A stretch of DNA of 64,000 nucleotides from Delphinapterus leucas (GCF_002288925.2 NW_022098031.1:11596309-11660308); one strand, 5' to 3'. Positions 24,633-37,405 are shown, numbered from the stretch's first letter. Notes: generated by a model from the letters alone, not told the origin. Translations and numbers: made by a program.

Positions 24633-25598
24633 NNNNNNNNNNNNNNNNNNNNNNNNNNNNNNNNNNNNNNNNNNNNNNNNNNNNNNNNNNNNNNNNNNNN
24701 NNNNNNNNNNNNNNNNNNNNNNNNNNNNNNNNNNNNNNNNNNNNNNNNNNNNNNNNNNNNNNNNNNNNNNNNNNNNNNNNNNNNNNNNNNNNNNNNNNNN
24801 NNNNNNNNNNNNNNNNNNNNNNNNNNNNNNNNNNNNNNNNNNNNNNNNNNNNNNNNNNNNNNNNNNNNNNNNNNNNNNNNNNNNNNNNNNNNNNNNNNNN
24901 NNNNNNNNNNNNNNNNNNNNNNNNNNNNNNNNNNNNNNNNNNNNNNNNNNNNNNNNNNNNNNNNNNNNNNNNNNNNNNNNNNNNNNNNNNNNNNNNNNNN
25001 NNNNNNNNNNNNNNNNNNNNNNNNNNNNNNNNNNNNNNNNNNNNNNNNNNNNNNNNNNNNNNNNNNNNNNNNNNNNNNNNNNNNNNNNNNNNNNNNNNNN
25101 NNNNNNNNNNNNNNNNNNNNNNNNNNNNNNNNNNNNNNNNNNNNNNNNNNNNNNNNNNNNNNNNNNNNNNNNNNNNNNNNNNNNNNNNNNNNNNNNNNNN
25201 NNNNNNNNNNNNNNNNNNNNNNNNNNNNNNNNNNNNNNNNNNNNNNNNNNNNNNNNNNNNNNNNNNNNNNNNNNNNNNNNNNNNNNNNNNNNNNNNNNNN
25301 NNNNNNNNNNNNNNNNNNNNNNNNNNNNNNNNNNNNNNNNNNNNNNNNNNNNNNNNNNNNNNNNNNNNNNNNNNNNNNNNNNNNNNNNNNNNNNNNNNNN
25401 NNNNNNNNNNNNNNNNNNNNNNNNNNNNNNNNNNNNNNNNNNNNNNNNNNNNNNNNNNNNNNNNNNNNNNNNNNNNNNNNNNNNNNNNNNNNNNNNNNNN
25501 NNNNNNNNNNNNNNNNNNNNNNNNNNNNNNNNNNNNNNNNNNNNNNNNNNNNNNNNNNNNNNNNNNNNNNNNNNNNNNNNNNNNNNNNNNNNNNNNNN
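24633..25598. other. Assembly gap (966 N)
   Basis: The bases are unknown. Any reading frame crossing this stretch is an artefact. Confidence 1.
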
Positions 25599-25630
25599 GT
25601 TAAGTTAAGTTAAGTTAAGTTAAGTTAAGT
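25599..25630. repeat. (GTTAA)n pentanucleotide repeat at the gap edge
   Basis: Six perfect GTTAA units plus GT directly follow the gap. The array probably extends into the unknown bases and may be why the gap exists. Confidence 0.95.
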
Positions 25631-27174
25631 GTTTCAGTGTTCAAATCACTTTTGATTCCTCCAGATTCAAAGTCTGGTGATTATAATGGTGGGAATTCTG
25701 AACATTCTCCTGAAATAAAGCCACCCTAACACTTCTGGGACTTAACATTCAGTTCCCCAGAAAGGCAGTTTCCTAGAAGTGCTCACCAAGTTCCTCCGTG
25801 TGAGCAGTTCTTTCCTCCAAAGCTTGGTTCTCACCGTGCTTCACCCTTTTGGTGCTTTTAAATAATTTGAACTCGCTCTCCTAAGAGCTGGAACCCTTGA
25901 TACTAACTAGTTATTGTATACCCCAGTTTTCAGTTTAGTTGGGGTGGACATTAGGTTTTTTTAAATATTTAGACTCCTTCATTCGAGCAATGAAGGCCAT
26001 GGTATGAACCCCACACCAGCTCTAGCAAGACACTCGGCATTTCAGAGCACTCCTTTGTCACAAAAAGACACAGTGCTATCACAGTTTAACACCCAAAATA
26101 GGGGGAGGATGAGAGGTGGGAGAATCCTTTTTCTGTTAAATTCCTTACTTCGCCTGGCAATCACTTACTTTCCTAGATTTCTTTTGAGCCAGTTCATAAT
26201 CAACTTAGCGGAATATGAGCCAGCTGCCCTGTGGGTGAGTTTGGAAGCAGATCCTTCAGCCCCAGTTAAGCCTCAGATCTGCAGCCCCCGCTGACACGGA
26301 GATTGTGGCTGCTTAGTTACGTGCTGACATTCTAAACTGCCATTTAGAATTGCCAGGTCTGCATTCAAGGGGGCCACTTCATGTCATTGTGACCACCTTG
26401 ATCTCCCATGGAGAGCAGCTTGCCATGAGAAACGGTTATGGAAATATTCCAGAAAAATTTACTTCTCCATTTAGTCACGGGGAAGAGGTGGGGAGAAGAT
26501 TTGAGCTTTAAACCTTAAACATTTAGGATTGGAAGAGCTAGTCTCAATATAACTTCTAATTTTATCAAATACTGAGTGTTCTGTGCCAGGAAAGTGTCTA
26601 CCATTCAGAAGATCATCTTGCAGCTTGTCTCTTTCGGTGATCTCCTCTGTTTTCGTCCATTTTTTATTTGGTAAGGAATCAAGATACTCAGTGGAATTGA
26701 GTTACTCAGCCTACTGAAACGAATGGTTTTGATTTCTCGTCACGGGTGTTCTGCTTGTGTTTACCTGATGTTCCCTCCAGCTAATCCGGAGATAGAGTCA
26801 TTTTAAAATTATTTATATGTAAGTGACACACATACTTTAGAGACTGTCATACCGAGAATGTAAGCCTTTAAATTTTTTAATCTTGTAATCTGTGGCAGTT
26901 TTATAGAAATCTGACAGTTAAAGCTGGATAAAGAACCACTATGGTGTGGGTGAGTAAAGAAGATATATTTAGGGGGAAGAGATGGCCTTGAGCAAGATTG
27001 TGAGATAGACCCAGGGTTTCTTTGAAGGACTGACAATCTACCTCCCCCTTCCTGACCTCTTCCTCTGGGTACCCGTGATGAATCATTACCCCAAATAAAC
27101 TGGACTAGCTATTTCATCTGAAAGCTCTGGGTGTTAGGTTATTAACATTCTCTCTCTCTTTTTTTTTTATAATA
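25631..27174. other. Intergenic sequence, nothing recognised
   Basis: A plus-strand frame at 26004-26294 (96 codons) has no recognisable domain and no supporting context. Confidence 0.45.
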
Positions 27175-27290
27175 GATAAGGACTGGGGCTTAAAGTAAGA
27201 TGCCTAGCTTAAAGTTACACAACTCATTAATGACAAACACGGAACTTGAAAACAGGTTTTCTGGTTTAAAATTCCATACTTTTCCATATG
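27175..27290 (+). repeat. MIR SINE relic
   Basis: 'cttaaagttacacaactcat' followed by 'ggaacttgaaaacaggtttt' resembles the MIR 3' half. Confidence 0.45.
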
Positions 27291-28204
27291 CCCGTGATGC
27301 CTAAGCTAACACTGGTTTTTATTTTTGTCTGTAAAATGATCTGTAATTAAGGAATAATTGGCTTTTGCATCTTTTAAAAATTGAGGATGTTTATGGCTAT
27401 TATTAGTAACATCTGCATAGAGGGTCTACTAACCTCTCTTTCAGAGTCACTGTGAAGGTAGAATGTGATGAGGTCTGTAAGCCTCCAGGTGTCTGGGCGG
27501 TATGAGCTCCTTGCATGCAGGTCTTCTGAGCTTAACTGCATGAGCTGGTACCCAGTGACCCCTCCCTGGCATTCCAGGACAAAATTTCATTACGCTGTTA
27601 TTTCAATGTAAGGCTAAGCAAAAACTAAATGTTTTTTTCTAGAAGTGTGAAAACCTTTGCCAATGAACATACAATTTCTGTTTTAATATCAGAACAAATT
27701 TACTAACCTCTTGTTAGTAACTAATTTCCTAGGTGCCTTACAATCCCAGCTGTGAACCCACAGAGCATATGCTTCCTTTTCTCGTAATCTGGAATACCCT
27801 GGTTCCTTCTGAGAAGGGAAAGGGTATGTAATTAGGTGACTATTAAGACTTCAGTCTTAATCATTAATATGCCATCCCTTTCTTGGGTATATTTTCCTTT
27901 TAAAAAGAAGAACCAAGAGAAAGAAATATTTAATGCAAAGGATTGAATAGGTACTGGTGGAATTTCCAATAATGTATGTGAATAGCACTTGTATAGACTG
28001 GGGGAAAGGAGGCTATTTTAGTCCTGGAGAGGATGTCCCTCACATTACCCTAAGAAGAGCTGACTTCTTTGTTTTATATACAGATGATCTTTTACATAAT
28101 AATTTGAATGGCTTCAGAAAATGAGATAAGAACCTCACGTTTTCTCTTCTGTTTGCAGTGTTGCCCTAGAGTCTACAGACTGAAACTTAAAAACATCATG
28201 ATGG

Positions 28205-28400
28205 GAAGCCAAGGCTTTGGGGGTCAGACAAATCTAGATTCACATTCTTAGCCACATACAAGCCATGTGTCCTTAGGCACATTGACAGATGACCCTCAGT
28301 TTCTTCCTCTAAAAATACAGGTAGCTCCTTGCAGAAGTGGCTGCAGGATTAAATGAACCGATACAGGGAAAGCATCAACCCTAGCTAGCACTTTGCGTTC
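28205..28400 (-). repeat. MIR SINE, reverse orientation
   Basis: 'gggggtcagacaaatctaga', 'gccatgtgtccttaggca' and 'ccctcagtttcttcctct' match the MIR reverse complement in order. Confidence 0.75.
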
Positions 28401-29131
28401 TGTACATGGTTGCTACTCCATCCCTGTAGTATGAAAATGTGCTCACAAATTCCTTTCTTTCTCCTCTCCAGATAAAAAGCTGCAGTCTCTTAGATTTATT
28501 TCTTAAAACCAGGGAAATTTCTAGGAATTGGCAGCAGTTAGGAACATGGGGAATGATTTAGAAACTCCCCTAAGAAGTCAGAAAAAGCAATTCCTCAATA
28601 GAGATACTCTTCTGCATCCTCAAAAGTTTATTTACTATTCAAAGGACTACACAAGTTGAAAAAAGAAAGATTCATTAGATCCAAATCCTCACTCTCTTTT
28701 CCAGGTTCTAAATGAAAAGTCCTCACAGATACCTGTGTGCTGCCCAAGCTGCCAAAACTTGAAACTTACAACGCTCTTGACTTTGTGTTTCAAGAAATTT
28801 GATTTTGAGATCTAATTTTAGAATAACAAGTAGTTCTCCACAGAGAGTCTCAAATGTTCCTGGTTCCCAAGGGGTTATAATTTCTGAGCTTCTCTATGAA
28901 AATCTAAATATACAATCTTTTATTTCTTCTTTTGGGGGGGGCCAAATCACTTAATATATAAATTCTGTGGGAATCAACGTTAGAATCTTATGCAGAACCA
29001 TCATTTAATCTCCAATAAGGCAAAATATACTATAAGTACTCCGTAAGGTCTCAATGATACTTACAAAGGCCAAAATAAATCTATAAAACATATATGCACA
29101 TAGACATTTTAATTTTAAACTGGTCTAAAAC

Positions 29132-29248
29132 TGGGAATTCCCTGGCCATCCAGTGGTTAGGACTCTGCGCTTCCATTGCAGGGGGCACGGGTTCAATCCC
29201 TAGGGGGGAACTAAGATCCTGCAAGCCATGCCTCACGGCCAAATAAAT
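29132..29248 (+). mobile_element. CHR-type tRNA-derived SINE, short form
   Basis: The head 'ggaattccctggccatccag' with a CCAGTGGTTAGG A-box and a GGTTCAATCCC B-box marks an older cetartiodactyl SINE. Flanks AAACTGGTCTAAAAC (29117-29131) and AAACTCGTCTAAAAC (29249-29263) are the target duplication, with one mismatch. Confidence 0.9.
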
Positions 29249-29952
29249 AAACTCGTCTAAAACAAAACTGCCTATCTGAACTCTTCACAGAGGCCACACT
29301 AATAGTCTAAGGCCAGCAACCACCTGAATGATCATTTCATCAATAACTCAGTGCTTACTGCGCTCTGCTCAGAAAACAGCATCCAGCCCCCCTTTGGGCA
29401 CAGTTCAGCCTGTAAGCATGCTTTTGTATATATAGTTTCATCTTTTCCTTACGCCCAATTCAAGAGTGAGATCTTACTCCCTGGTTTCAGCATCATCTGT
29501 CCTTTACTTTGGAATTTAAAAAACAAACAAAACAAAACAAAAAACAGGTTGAACAGAATGTGACTTCCTGTGCCACAAAGGCAGTCAAAAACCCATATAT
29601 TTTTCCTGGTAGAACTCCTGACATTCAGATGTTTAGAAACCTTCAGATTTATTGATAGAACTTTTATTCAGTTTTCTCCAGGTTTCTCATGGAACTTACA
29701 TTCTGTGCCGGGGATTTAACTTCTCTACTGTGTTGTTTTCTGGTGTGACTCACTCATTTCACAAGTAGTCCTCTTGCCTCTGCAACAAGATTTCAACTTC
29801 CTGAAGGAGGAATCCACCATGTCTTAAAGTGTTCTTGAACCTCCCACTAAGTCTACCACTAAGTTTGATGATTAAAAGACCATCAATAAAGTTTAGATGA
29901 ATTAAAGTGAATACCTGATAATTGGAGCTGTTGATTAAGAAATTCAGTTTGA

Positions 29953-30242
29953 CACTCACAGACATAGAGGACAGACTTGTGGTTACCAAGGAGGAAGAGG
30001 GTGGGGAAGGTTGGATTGGGAGTTTGGAGTTAGTAGATGCAAACTATTATATATAGAATGGATAAACAACAAGGTCCTACTGTACAGCACAGGGAACTAT
30101 ATTCAATACCCTGTAAGAAAACTTAATGGAAAGGAATATGAAAAAGAATATATATAGATGTATAATTGAATCACTTTTCTATACAGCAGAAATTAACACA
30201 ACATTTTAAATCAACAATACTTGAATAAAATAAATTAAAAAA
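29953..30242 (+). mobile_element. L1 3' end, severely 5'-truncated
   Basis: Only the last about 290 bases of an L1 were copied, ending in an A-rich tail. A perfect 16-bp duplication, AAGAAATTCAGTTTGA, flanks it at 29937-29952 and 30243-30258, so this is a complete single insertion. Confidence 0.92.
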
Positions 30243-30789
30243 AAGAAATTCAGTTTGAACAAATATGTTTTTTAAAACTTTATCATGATGAAAAGTTTAG
30301 AGAGAAGATGTATGATGAACCCCATGCTCCCATCACCAGCTTCAACAATTCTCAACTCATGAACAAACCTGCTTCATACAAGTAGTTTTCTCTTTTTAAC
30401 TAATAGACTACTTTTGGAGCAGTTTCAGGTTTACAGACAAAGTTAAGTGGAAAGTATAGAATTCTCATATATTCTTTTCCCTCATCTCCCAGTTTCCCCT
30501 ATTATTAACTTCTTGCAACAGTGTGGTACATTTGTTACAACTGATAAGCCAATATTGATACGTTATTATGAACTAAAGTCCACAGTTCACCTTAGGGTTC
30601 ACTCTTTAGGTTGTACATTTTATGGTTTTAACAAATACATAATGACATCTACCTACCATTACTGTATCATACAGAATAATTTTACCAAATAATTTCTAAT
30701 ATTTAAAAATAGCTATAACTAACTCTTAATCACCACAGAGGGAATTATATTCACACTATTGAAGATGTTTCTATTCAGATTCAATTCAC

Positions 30790-30965
30790 ATTGTATGCCT
30801 ATTATGAATTCATATATATTGTGTCATTTAATTCATAGCAGTCTCCTTTGGTAGGCATTTTTATCCCCATCTCCTAGATAAAGATATTGGAGCTCTGAAA
30901 GATTAAATAACTTTCCAAAGGTCAAAGACCTAGTAAGGGGCAGAGCAAGGATTCTAATCTAGAGT
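30790..30965 (+). repeat. MIR SINE
   Basis: 'tatccccatctcctagataa' followed by 'ctttccaaaggtcaaagacc' and 'ggggcagagcaaggattc' follows the MIR core. Confidence 0.75.
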
Positions 30966-32169
30966 AAGTGGGATTAATTCATGCTGCAAAATTTATGACT
31001 TGGTAAATGACAGAAATGCTAAAATTAGTCCTTTCTACCATTTGCGGAGCAGTTAAGCATGCAGTTGAAAGCAGATCCAGATGGCAGGAGGCTTCCGAGG
31101 AGTCAGGTTTCCTCTGCTATGGCAGAGGAGTAACGATCTGGAAGTGATGCTGGGGGAGTACTTGGTGCCCCGGCACACCTCCCCTGGGCTCGTGCATCAT
31201 GTGTAAGAACGAACAATTGTAAGAGACGTGTTGGGTCCAGGGAGACTGCCAGGTTTCAATCAGGCGATGGGGTGGGCGGTAGCAAGTGTATTTGCCATGG
31301 TATAGAGGTTCCATACGGTACAGAGGGGCAACTGGTGAGGGAAAAGGGAGCAGTGGGAGGATGTGCAGGGGAACAGAAGCAGTAAGCACGGTGGGGTTGA
31401 GCACAGAAGCCAGGGAGGTTTCTATCTCAGCTAGGAATTGAGGGAAGAGGAATGCCAGGCATGATGGGTTTAACTGACCACAAGGTTTTCAAAAGCATCC
31501 CCCTTTGAAGCCCTGGGTGTGTTGGAGTTGGCAATCCCCACTCTGAGTCCAGAATGTCTGCAGTCAAAACCCTGCTTTCCAGTTGCTAAGAACCACGCTG
31601 CTTGAGAGGGAGTCTCACGCCCAGCAGCCTGGCCCCTGCATACAGGGTTGTCCCGCCAGGTCCTAGTGGGTGGTGGTCTAGTGCCAAGCATGGCCCAAGT
31701 TGACACACAGGTAGGATATCTCATAGAATATTGAGCTGTGGGCTTGGTTTTGATGGAGAGATTACTGGAGATCAAAAGGCATGTGAGCAGGGCAATGACA
31801 GTGAAAATGGCTTGAGAAGTATTCTGCCCTTTCCAAGTGAGAATTTTCCAGTTCTCTGAAAAATTGTTTCACAAGGGAAGTATACTCTCAAGTTTATAAA
31901 CCGCCCTCTTTCTTCCACTTTGGTGCCTTCGTCTCTATTCTGTCCCATGATTCCATTATCCATGCTGCCATGGCCTACCTCTAGAGTTTCTCCTGGGCAT
32001 ATTTTCATGCAAACTTGTTGTCTCTCTGTACTCCATAAGAATATACCTGTTTTATGTCTAATCCTATATTAATAGGCCCAACCATTCTTATAATCATGAA
32101 ATATGCACGTTATAAATCTATTCCAACTACTCGTCCTCTGATTAAATGCCTCCATAATACCTCCACCAA
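30966..32169. other. Intergenic sequence, nothing recognised
   Basis: Open frames on the minus strand at 31117-31404 and 31470-31775 show no recognisable domain. Confidence 0.45.
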
Positions 32170-32400
32170 AGGGTCATGTCATCTTGAACACATTCAGGGA
32201 CAGAAAACTCACTACCTTAAAAAGTAGCCTAGGTTTGGATAGACCCGGGTGATAGAAAGTTCTTCTTATTGGGTTAAAATCCTCGTATGCCTCTCAGAGT
32301 ATAATTCTTCTACAGGCCATCTCTTCAAATATCTGCCCCTTCAAATATCTTCAAATTATTTTGTTAGTGCAGCTGTCGAATCCTAGGTCCCTCAGACATT
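32170..32400. repeat. Possible L3/CR1-like LINE fragment
   Basis: 'ggacagaaaactcactacct', 'gaaagttcttcttattgggt' and 'gccatctcttcaaatatctg' recall a CR1-class relic found across mammals. The assignment is weak. Confidence 0.3.
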
Positions 32401-32459
32401 GAACGCCAGGGTCAAAGGGTGAGAGCACAGTTCAAAGATAAGGAATCTGCCTCTTACCT

Positions 32460-32698
32460 TTTTTTTAAAGCCACATTACACATTTACTCCATGCCAGACT
32501 CTGTGCTAATTGTGAAGATTTTAATTTGATTAATCCAATAATCCCAGAAGGGAAGTATTGTTTTCTTTCTGCAAATGAATAAAAATGGCTTAGAGAAAAA
32601 CATGATTTACCTAAGGTCATGCTGTTCTTTAGGGACAGAGCCAGAGCTGAAGCTCAGGTCCTCCAAGGTCAAAGCTCATTCTCCTGCCATCACATGAC
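32460..32698 (+). repeat. MIR SINE
   Basis: 'tgccagactctgtgctaatt', 'cctaaggtcatgctg' and 'gacagagccagagctgaagc' follow MIR in order. Confidence 0.75.
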
Positions 32699-32828
32699 TG
32701 ACAGTGACCCTCTTCAGACAATGACCAGCCCAGCGTTGGGAAGTCTAGGCAGAATTCCTGAAGCATAATATATAAGTAGATAATTATCTTTGTTACTCTC
32801 AAGGCCAAGGTTAGTGTGATGGGATGGT

Positions 32829-33690
32829 GTCTTAGTTATGGTAAGACACAGTAGCTACTGTGACAGCAAACCCTAAATCTTGGTGGCTTAACACAAAAGT
32901 GTCTTACACAACGCCTAATGAAGACATCCTTCTTTGGCAGGTGGCCTTCTTTGTGGCCTGTTATGGGTTGAAAAACTTGATATGTTGAAGTCCTAAGCCC
33001 CAGTACCTCAGAACATGATGTTATTTGGAAACAGAGCTGTTGCAAACATAATTATTTAAGATGAGTAAGGTGGGCCTCTAATCCAATTGGTCTGGTGTCT
33101 TTATAAAATGAGACACAGGTGCCCGTACAGGGAGAATGCCATGGGAACATGAAGACAAATGGCCACTTACAAGCCAAAAGAGAGTCATACATAGGGCAGA
33201 GCCTTCCCTCACAGCCCTCAGAAGTTACCCACTCTGCCAACACCTTGAACAGAGGCTTCTAGGCTTTCAAACTGCGAGACAAATGTCTGTTGTTTAACCC
33301 ACCCAGTTTGTGGTATTTTGTTATGGCAGCCCTAGCACATTAATACGTGGCCCTATAGGGCCATTTTTCCATCCTCTAGAGCCTCACTGTTCTTTACTGG
33401 AGTCTGTGTTTGGCCAGTGGAAGGAGGAGAGCATGTGAAGGGGTACACAGGAATTCTGTGGGGCAGGTATGGAAGGAGCATAGACGTCTTCTGCCCGCAT
33501 TTCACTGGCGAGAAATGAGCCACCTGGCCAAACCTAACTGCGAAAGAGGCCAAAAAAATGTAGGCTGGCTGTATGGAACCGCTATGGGCTGGAGGAAACA
33601 GACGCCAGTAAATACATAGTAGTCCTGGCCCCAGATAATTCTGAGTAGAAAGATACTGGAAGAAAGAGGCCACGTCTAGGAGGCTGAACA
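32829..33690. repeat. Old unnamed repeat interrupted by an MLT1 LTR
   Basis: The left part (to 32958) and the right part (from 33348) read as one medium-copy element of a type with 'ggtggcttaacacaaaagtg' and 'ctggccaaacctaactgcga'. I cannot name it. It must predate the MLT1 inside it. Confidence 0.45.
32959..33347 (+). mobile_element. MLT1-type LTR (ERVL-MaLR)
   Basis: The LTR starts TGTTATGG, contains 'cagtacctcagaacatgatg' and 'ggtattttgttatggcagcc', and ends TTAATACG, where an ancestral CA end has become CG. Flanking TGGCC at 32954-32958 and 33348-33352 is a perfect 5-bp duplication. It is a non-coding solo LTR of a non-autonomous family. Confidence 0.9.
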
Positions 33691-33734
33691 GGAATCATCT
33701 GTGTCCCGCTCACTCCCTCGGCCATTCACCAAGA

Positions 33735-33850
33735 ATTTTTTCGATTGCCTCGTACTTGCCAGCATTGAACTTGGTAACTAGGGGTACAGCAGGAAACAAA
33801 AGAGACAGACTTTCTGCTTCAAAGAACTTGCACTGTGATAGTCTATGAGA
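33735..33850 (-). repeat. L2 LINE relic, reverse
   Basis: 'ggggtacagcaggaaacaaa' followed by 'ttctgcttcaaagaacttgc' resembles the L2 3' end in reverse. Confidence 0.55.
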
Positions 33851-34606
33851 AAAAAAGGGCAGGTTGCCCTGGGGAGCTTTTTAAATGCAGTCCTAACCTA
33901 CTATACTTGGTCAGAGAAAGCTTCCTTAGAGGACGAGATATTTAATAAGAAATAAGAATAAGCTACTGGTCTTCAGTCCCTTCTCTGCAATTCCAAAATC
34001 CAATAAGTCCTGAAAACCAAGTTTTTTTGGGGAAAATTATTTGGTAATAAAATTTGACTTTATCTTGACACATTTGGTGGAAAAGCCTGATCTGAAGGAG
34101 GTTACTTATAATCTTTATCTATCATATTTGGAGTGAATATTTACAGATCTTGCTGAGGAAATGTTGCTATGCTTGATTGCCAAATAGATCAAGAAATAGT
34201 ATTGCTAGGGTACCAGACAGAATCACTGGGGATTTGAAACACAAAGATGAATTTTAATGAGAACAAAAGATTCCACAGATCTTCTTCAGAATATATTCCA
34301 GTCACCCAGGTTTATGGGCATCATTAATATTCATTCTCCCAGTGGTTCTAATAATTGGACTATTTCCATATCTCTGACATCAAAGAGGAATCATCAATGG
34401 TTCATCCAATACCTGGAGCTGTAGAAACAGGTGAGTGATGCTGGGAGCAGCATCAAGAGTGGTACCTTTGGTGACCATCAGGCTGGGCCTGTGAGCCACC
34501 TTGACACAGAGTGGACTTGGGATCTAGGGTTTCTATTGACTGAGGACTTGGAGAGAAAGGTCATTTTTGGGGCCATTGTGATATAAGAATGTCTTCTCCT
34601 CAATAA

Positions 34607-34830
34607 CTATAGCATGGAGGAAATAATGGCAGCATTAGTGCTTCCAGAGATGTTCCGCTTGCTCACTTTTCCACAACACCAGGAACACATGATAAAGGGA
34701 AACATTAGTCCTATGAGACTCTCATACACACAAATGAGCAATGAGGAGGCCAGAGCCACCTTGTTCTTCAGGAAATCTGGGAAGTGATTGATGTAAAGCA
34801 CATTGTCCAACAGAGCTCTCTCTGTGATAG
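34607..34830 (-). other. Unassigned open frame with protein-like composition
   Basis: Read on the minus strand, a frame opens after a possible splice acceptor (CTATCACAG, near 34822-34830), continues through 'ALLDNVLYINHFPDFLKNKV' and 'FPFIMCSWCCGKVSK', and ends at a TAG at 34607-34609. The hydrophobic and charged residues alternate as in a real protein, but I do not recognise the family and found no partner exon. It may be a pseudogene fragment or chance. Confidence 0.25.
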
Positions 34831-34854
34831 TGGGAATGTACTAGAATCTGTGCT

Positions 34855-34997
34855 CTCCAGTATGGTAGCCATGAGCCCCATGTGGCCATTGAACACTTGA
34901 TATATGGATAATGTGATGGAGGAACTGAATTTTTTATACTATTTAATTTTAAATTTGAAATTAAATGGTCACATATGGCTAGTGGCTACAATATGGG
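34855..34997. repeat. Palindromic MITE-like element
   Basis: The left arm (TATGGTAGCCATGAGCCCCA region, 34861-34886) is roughly the reverse complement of the right arm (GGTCACATATGGCTAGTGGC, 34967-34986), with AT-rich sequence between. This fits an old non-autonomous DNA transposon. Confidence 0.55.
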
Positions 34998-35287
34998 AAA
35001 GCTCAAGTGTAAAGAGTTACATTTTTTCATGCGAAAATTACAACATGGTTGGAACACAGGGCTGGGAATCCTGTTTCCTAGCTTTCGTTTCCTTGTAAAT
35101 CAAACATACCAACTGTGGCATATTTCTGGAGGCACGTTGACACTAAGTTTTAGTTATCACTTCTAGGAGAGTGTTCTAACCTGGCACCTATTAGGGACTG
35201 AAGGAAAGACTCTCCTTACTCTAAATTCTCTGCTCTCAACGTCTTACCTCTATACCTTTAGTCTTCCTTCTCCTCTTGGCCAGCTAG

Positions 35288-35320
35288 AAACAAACAAACA
35301 AACAGACAAACAAGCAAGTA
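35288..35320. repeat. (AAAC)n simple repeat
   Basis: Imperfect AAAC/ACAA units over about 33 bases. Confidence 0.85.
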
Positions 35321-36856
35321 GAGAGCAACCTGAGTACAGTGGTATGTAACCCTCAGGTTTGGCTAAAATGTTGTCATTCCACTGTTATTGGTGAGATTCA
35401 CTTACTTCAGGCTTTAACCTTTTCCCTGGTGGCCAATAGAGGTGTTCTCTGAAAGGTCAGGGACACACTTAATTTATCTTTGTGTGCCAGTGTCTGGGAC
35501 TTAGCAGGCATTTGATGAACGTATGTTGGATCAGATAGCTTATCGTAGTCATACAATGCTTAAATTTACTTAGTAAACTTACTATAGTTCTCCAGGTACT
35601 TTGAAACTCCTCCTGATGCCACCTAACTAACGCCAGAGAGTAAGACCAAGTTTATGGAGACATAGCTAAAAATTTTACACTGAATGGAGTAAAGTGAAGC
35701 TTATAAATAGAGATGGAATGTGGTTTCTCCACAGCTATGAAAGGGTGACGTGAGATCTCCCACTTCACAGATATTTAAGGATAGCGTCAATGACAATCTC
35801 TCTTAAGTGTTTTACACTTGAACTTAGAAAGAAGGGCGAGACAAAGAAGTCTCAGTCTTTTCCATCCCCAAGTTCTTAGGTGTGAAAGCTTAATAAATTT
35901 TGCCTTATAAATCCCTAAAACCTTTCCCCATCAAAAGGAAAGACCTAAAGGATTTCTCAAACAACTATTCAGTAATTAGACCACTGTAGATTTTTTTTTA
36001 TTTGAGTATTGCACTGAAAACCTATAGTATCTTTTTTTTAGAAAAACTATTAAAATCCCTATCCCTGGAATAAGTACCTAAATCAAAAACAATCCTACAA
36101 CTATAAACAGCCTTACAGAAATATTCATGCCAAATGGTAGATATAATAGTAATGGCAGAAAAACAGAATTCCGATTTCATCTTCTTTATTATGTGAATGC
36201 CTAATGTGGTAGATTTCTTTTTCCTCAGTTAGCATAGCTTTAATGGCAATCCTTCACAGAGGTGCAGGATGCTTATTGCGATGCTTCTGCTAATATCCTC
36301 TGGATATCCTCTGGGGGTACCCAAAGACCATATGGATTTATTCAACTGGGGGCAAAAGTCGAGCTGTATTTATCCCCTTTTGTTCTCCACTATCAAATTT
36401 GTATTTTCAGAAAGGAGGAGGGAACCTGGAAAGGCTGCCGGCACCCTGGAAAATCTGTCATACAATGCTTGAATTTGCTTGGTTTGTTGTAGTCATTTAA
36501 TGGGACATTAGGACCTCAAAACTTTTTCTGTAGGCCCTTTTAGCCAAGGCTGATCTCATCTATTCACACTTCCTGGTTACATGCTTAGGTATTTCTCTAT
36601 ACATGAACAAGGTCTTTGCATAGGCTGTGCAAAGAGAGTGTCAGCAAGAGATAAATGGCATCATTTAATGGACAATTTTTGGAATAGTTAATTATTATCA
36701 ACCCCAAACAGTCATAAATGATAGACATAATGCCAAGGTTTACTATCTCATAAAAGAAGGATAAAGGAAGGTTTTGTGAAATGTCTTAAGCTACCTTGGC
36801 CATTCACAATCTCACTGTTCGTAGCCTCAATCCGAGGAAGGTGGGGAAGTAACCCA
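35321..36856. other. Intergenic sequence, mostly unrecognised
   Basis: A short L2-like 3' end ('gtctgggacttagcaggcat') lies near 35490-35530. No coding sequence is supported. Confidence 0.4.
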
Positions 36857-37273
36857 CATGCTCATCATCAGATGATTGGCTTAAGAAGATGTGGTTTATA
36901 TGCACAATGCAATATTTCTCAGCCATAAAAAGAATGAAATATGGCCTTTTGCAGCAACATGGATGGACCTAGAGATTATTATGCTTAGTGAAATAAGTGA
37001 GACAGAGAAAGCAAATACTATATGATATCACTTTTGTGTGGAATCTAAAAAATAACACAAATGAATGTATATACAAAACAGAAACACAGAACACAAACTT
37101 ATGGTTACCAAAATGAATAGTGGGAGGCAGTGAGAGATAAATTAGGAGTTTGGGATTAAAATATACACACTACTATATATAAAAAAGGTAAACAACAAAG
37201 ACCTACTGTACAGCACAGGGAGCTATACCCAATATCTTGTAATAACCTATAATGGAAAAGAATCTGAAAAGGA

Positions 37274-37318
<45 letters not shown>

Positions 37319-37405
37319 TATATGTAACTGAATCACTCTGTTGTACACTCGAAACTAACACAACATTGTAAATTAACCATACTTCAATTTTAAAAAAAAA
37401 GCATT
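36857..37405 (+). mobile_element. Old L1 3' end, forward
   Basis: It contains the end of ORF2 ('cagccataaaaagaatgaaa'), then the 3'UTR ('tactgtacagcacaggga'), a (TA)n tract at 37274-37325 and an A-tail. It is more diverged than the L1s at 18035 and 56484. Confidence 0.88.
37274..37325. repeat. (TA)n/(CA)n simple repeat in an L1 3'UTR
   Basis: Alternating TA with short CA blocks. Confidence 0.92.

Noticed and set aside
24578..25613. Long open frames (over 330 codons) on the plus strand
   Set aside because: They consist almost entirely of unknown bases in the assembly gap.
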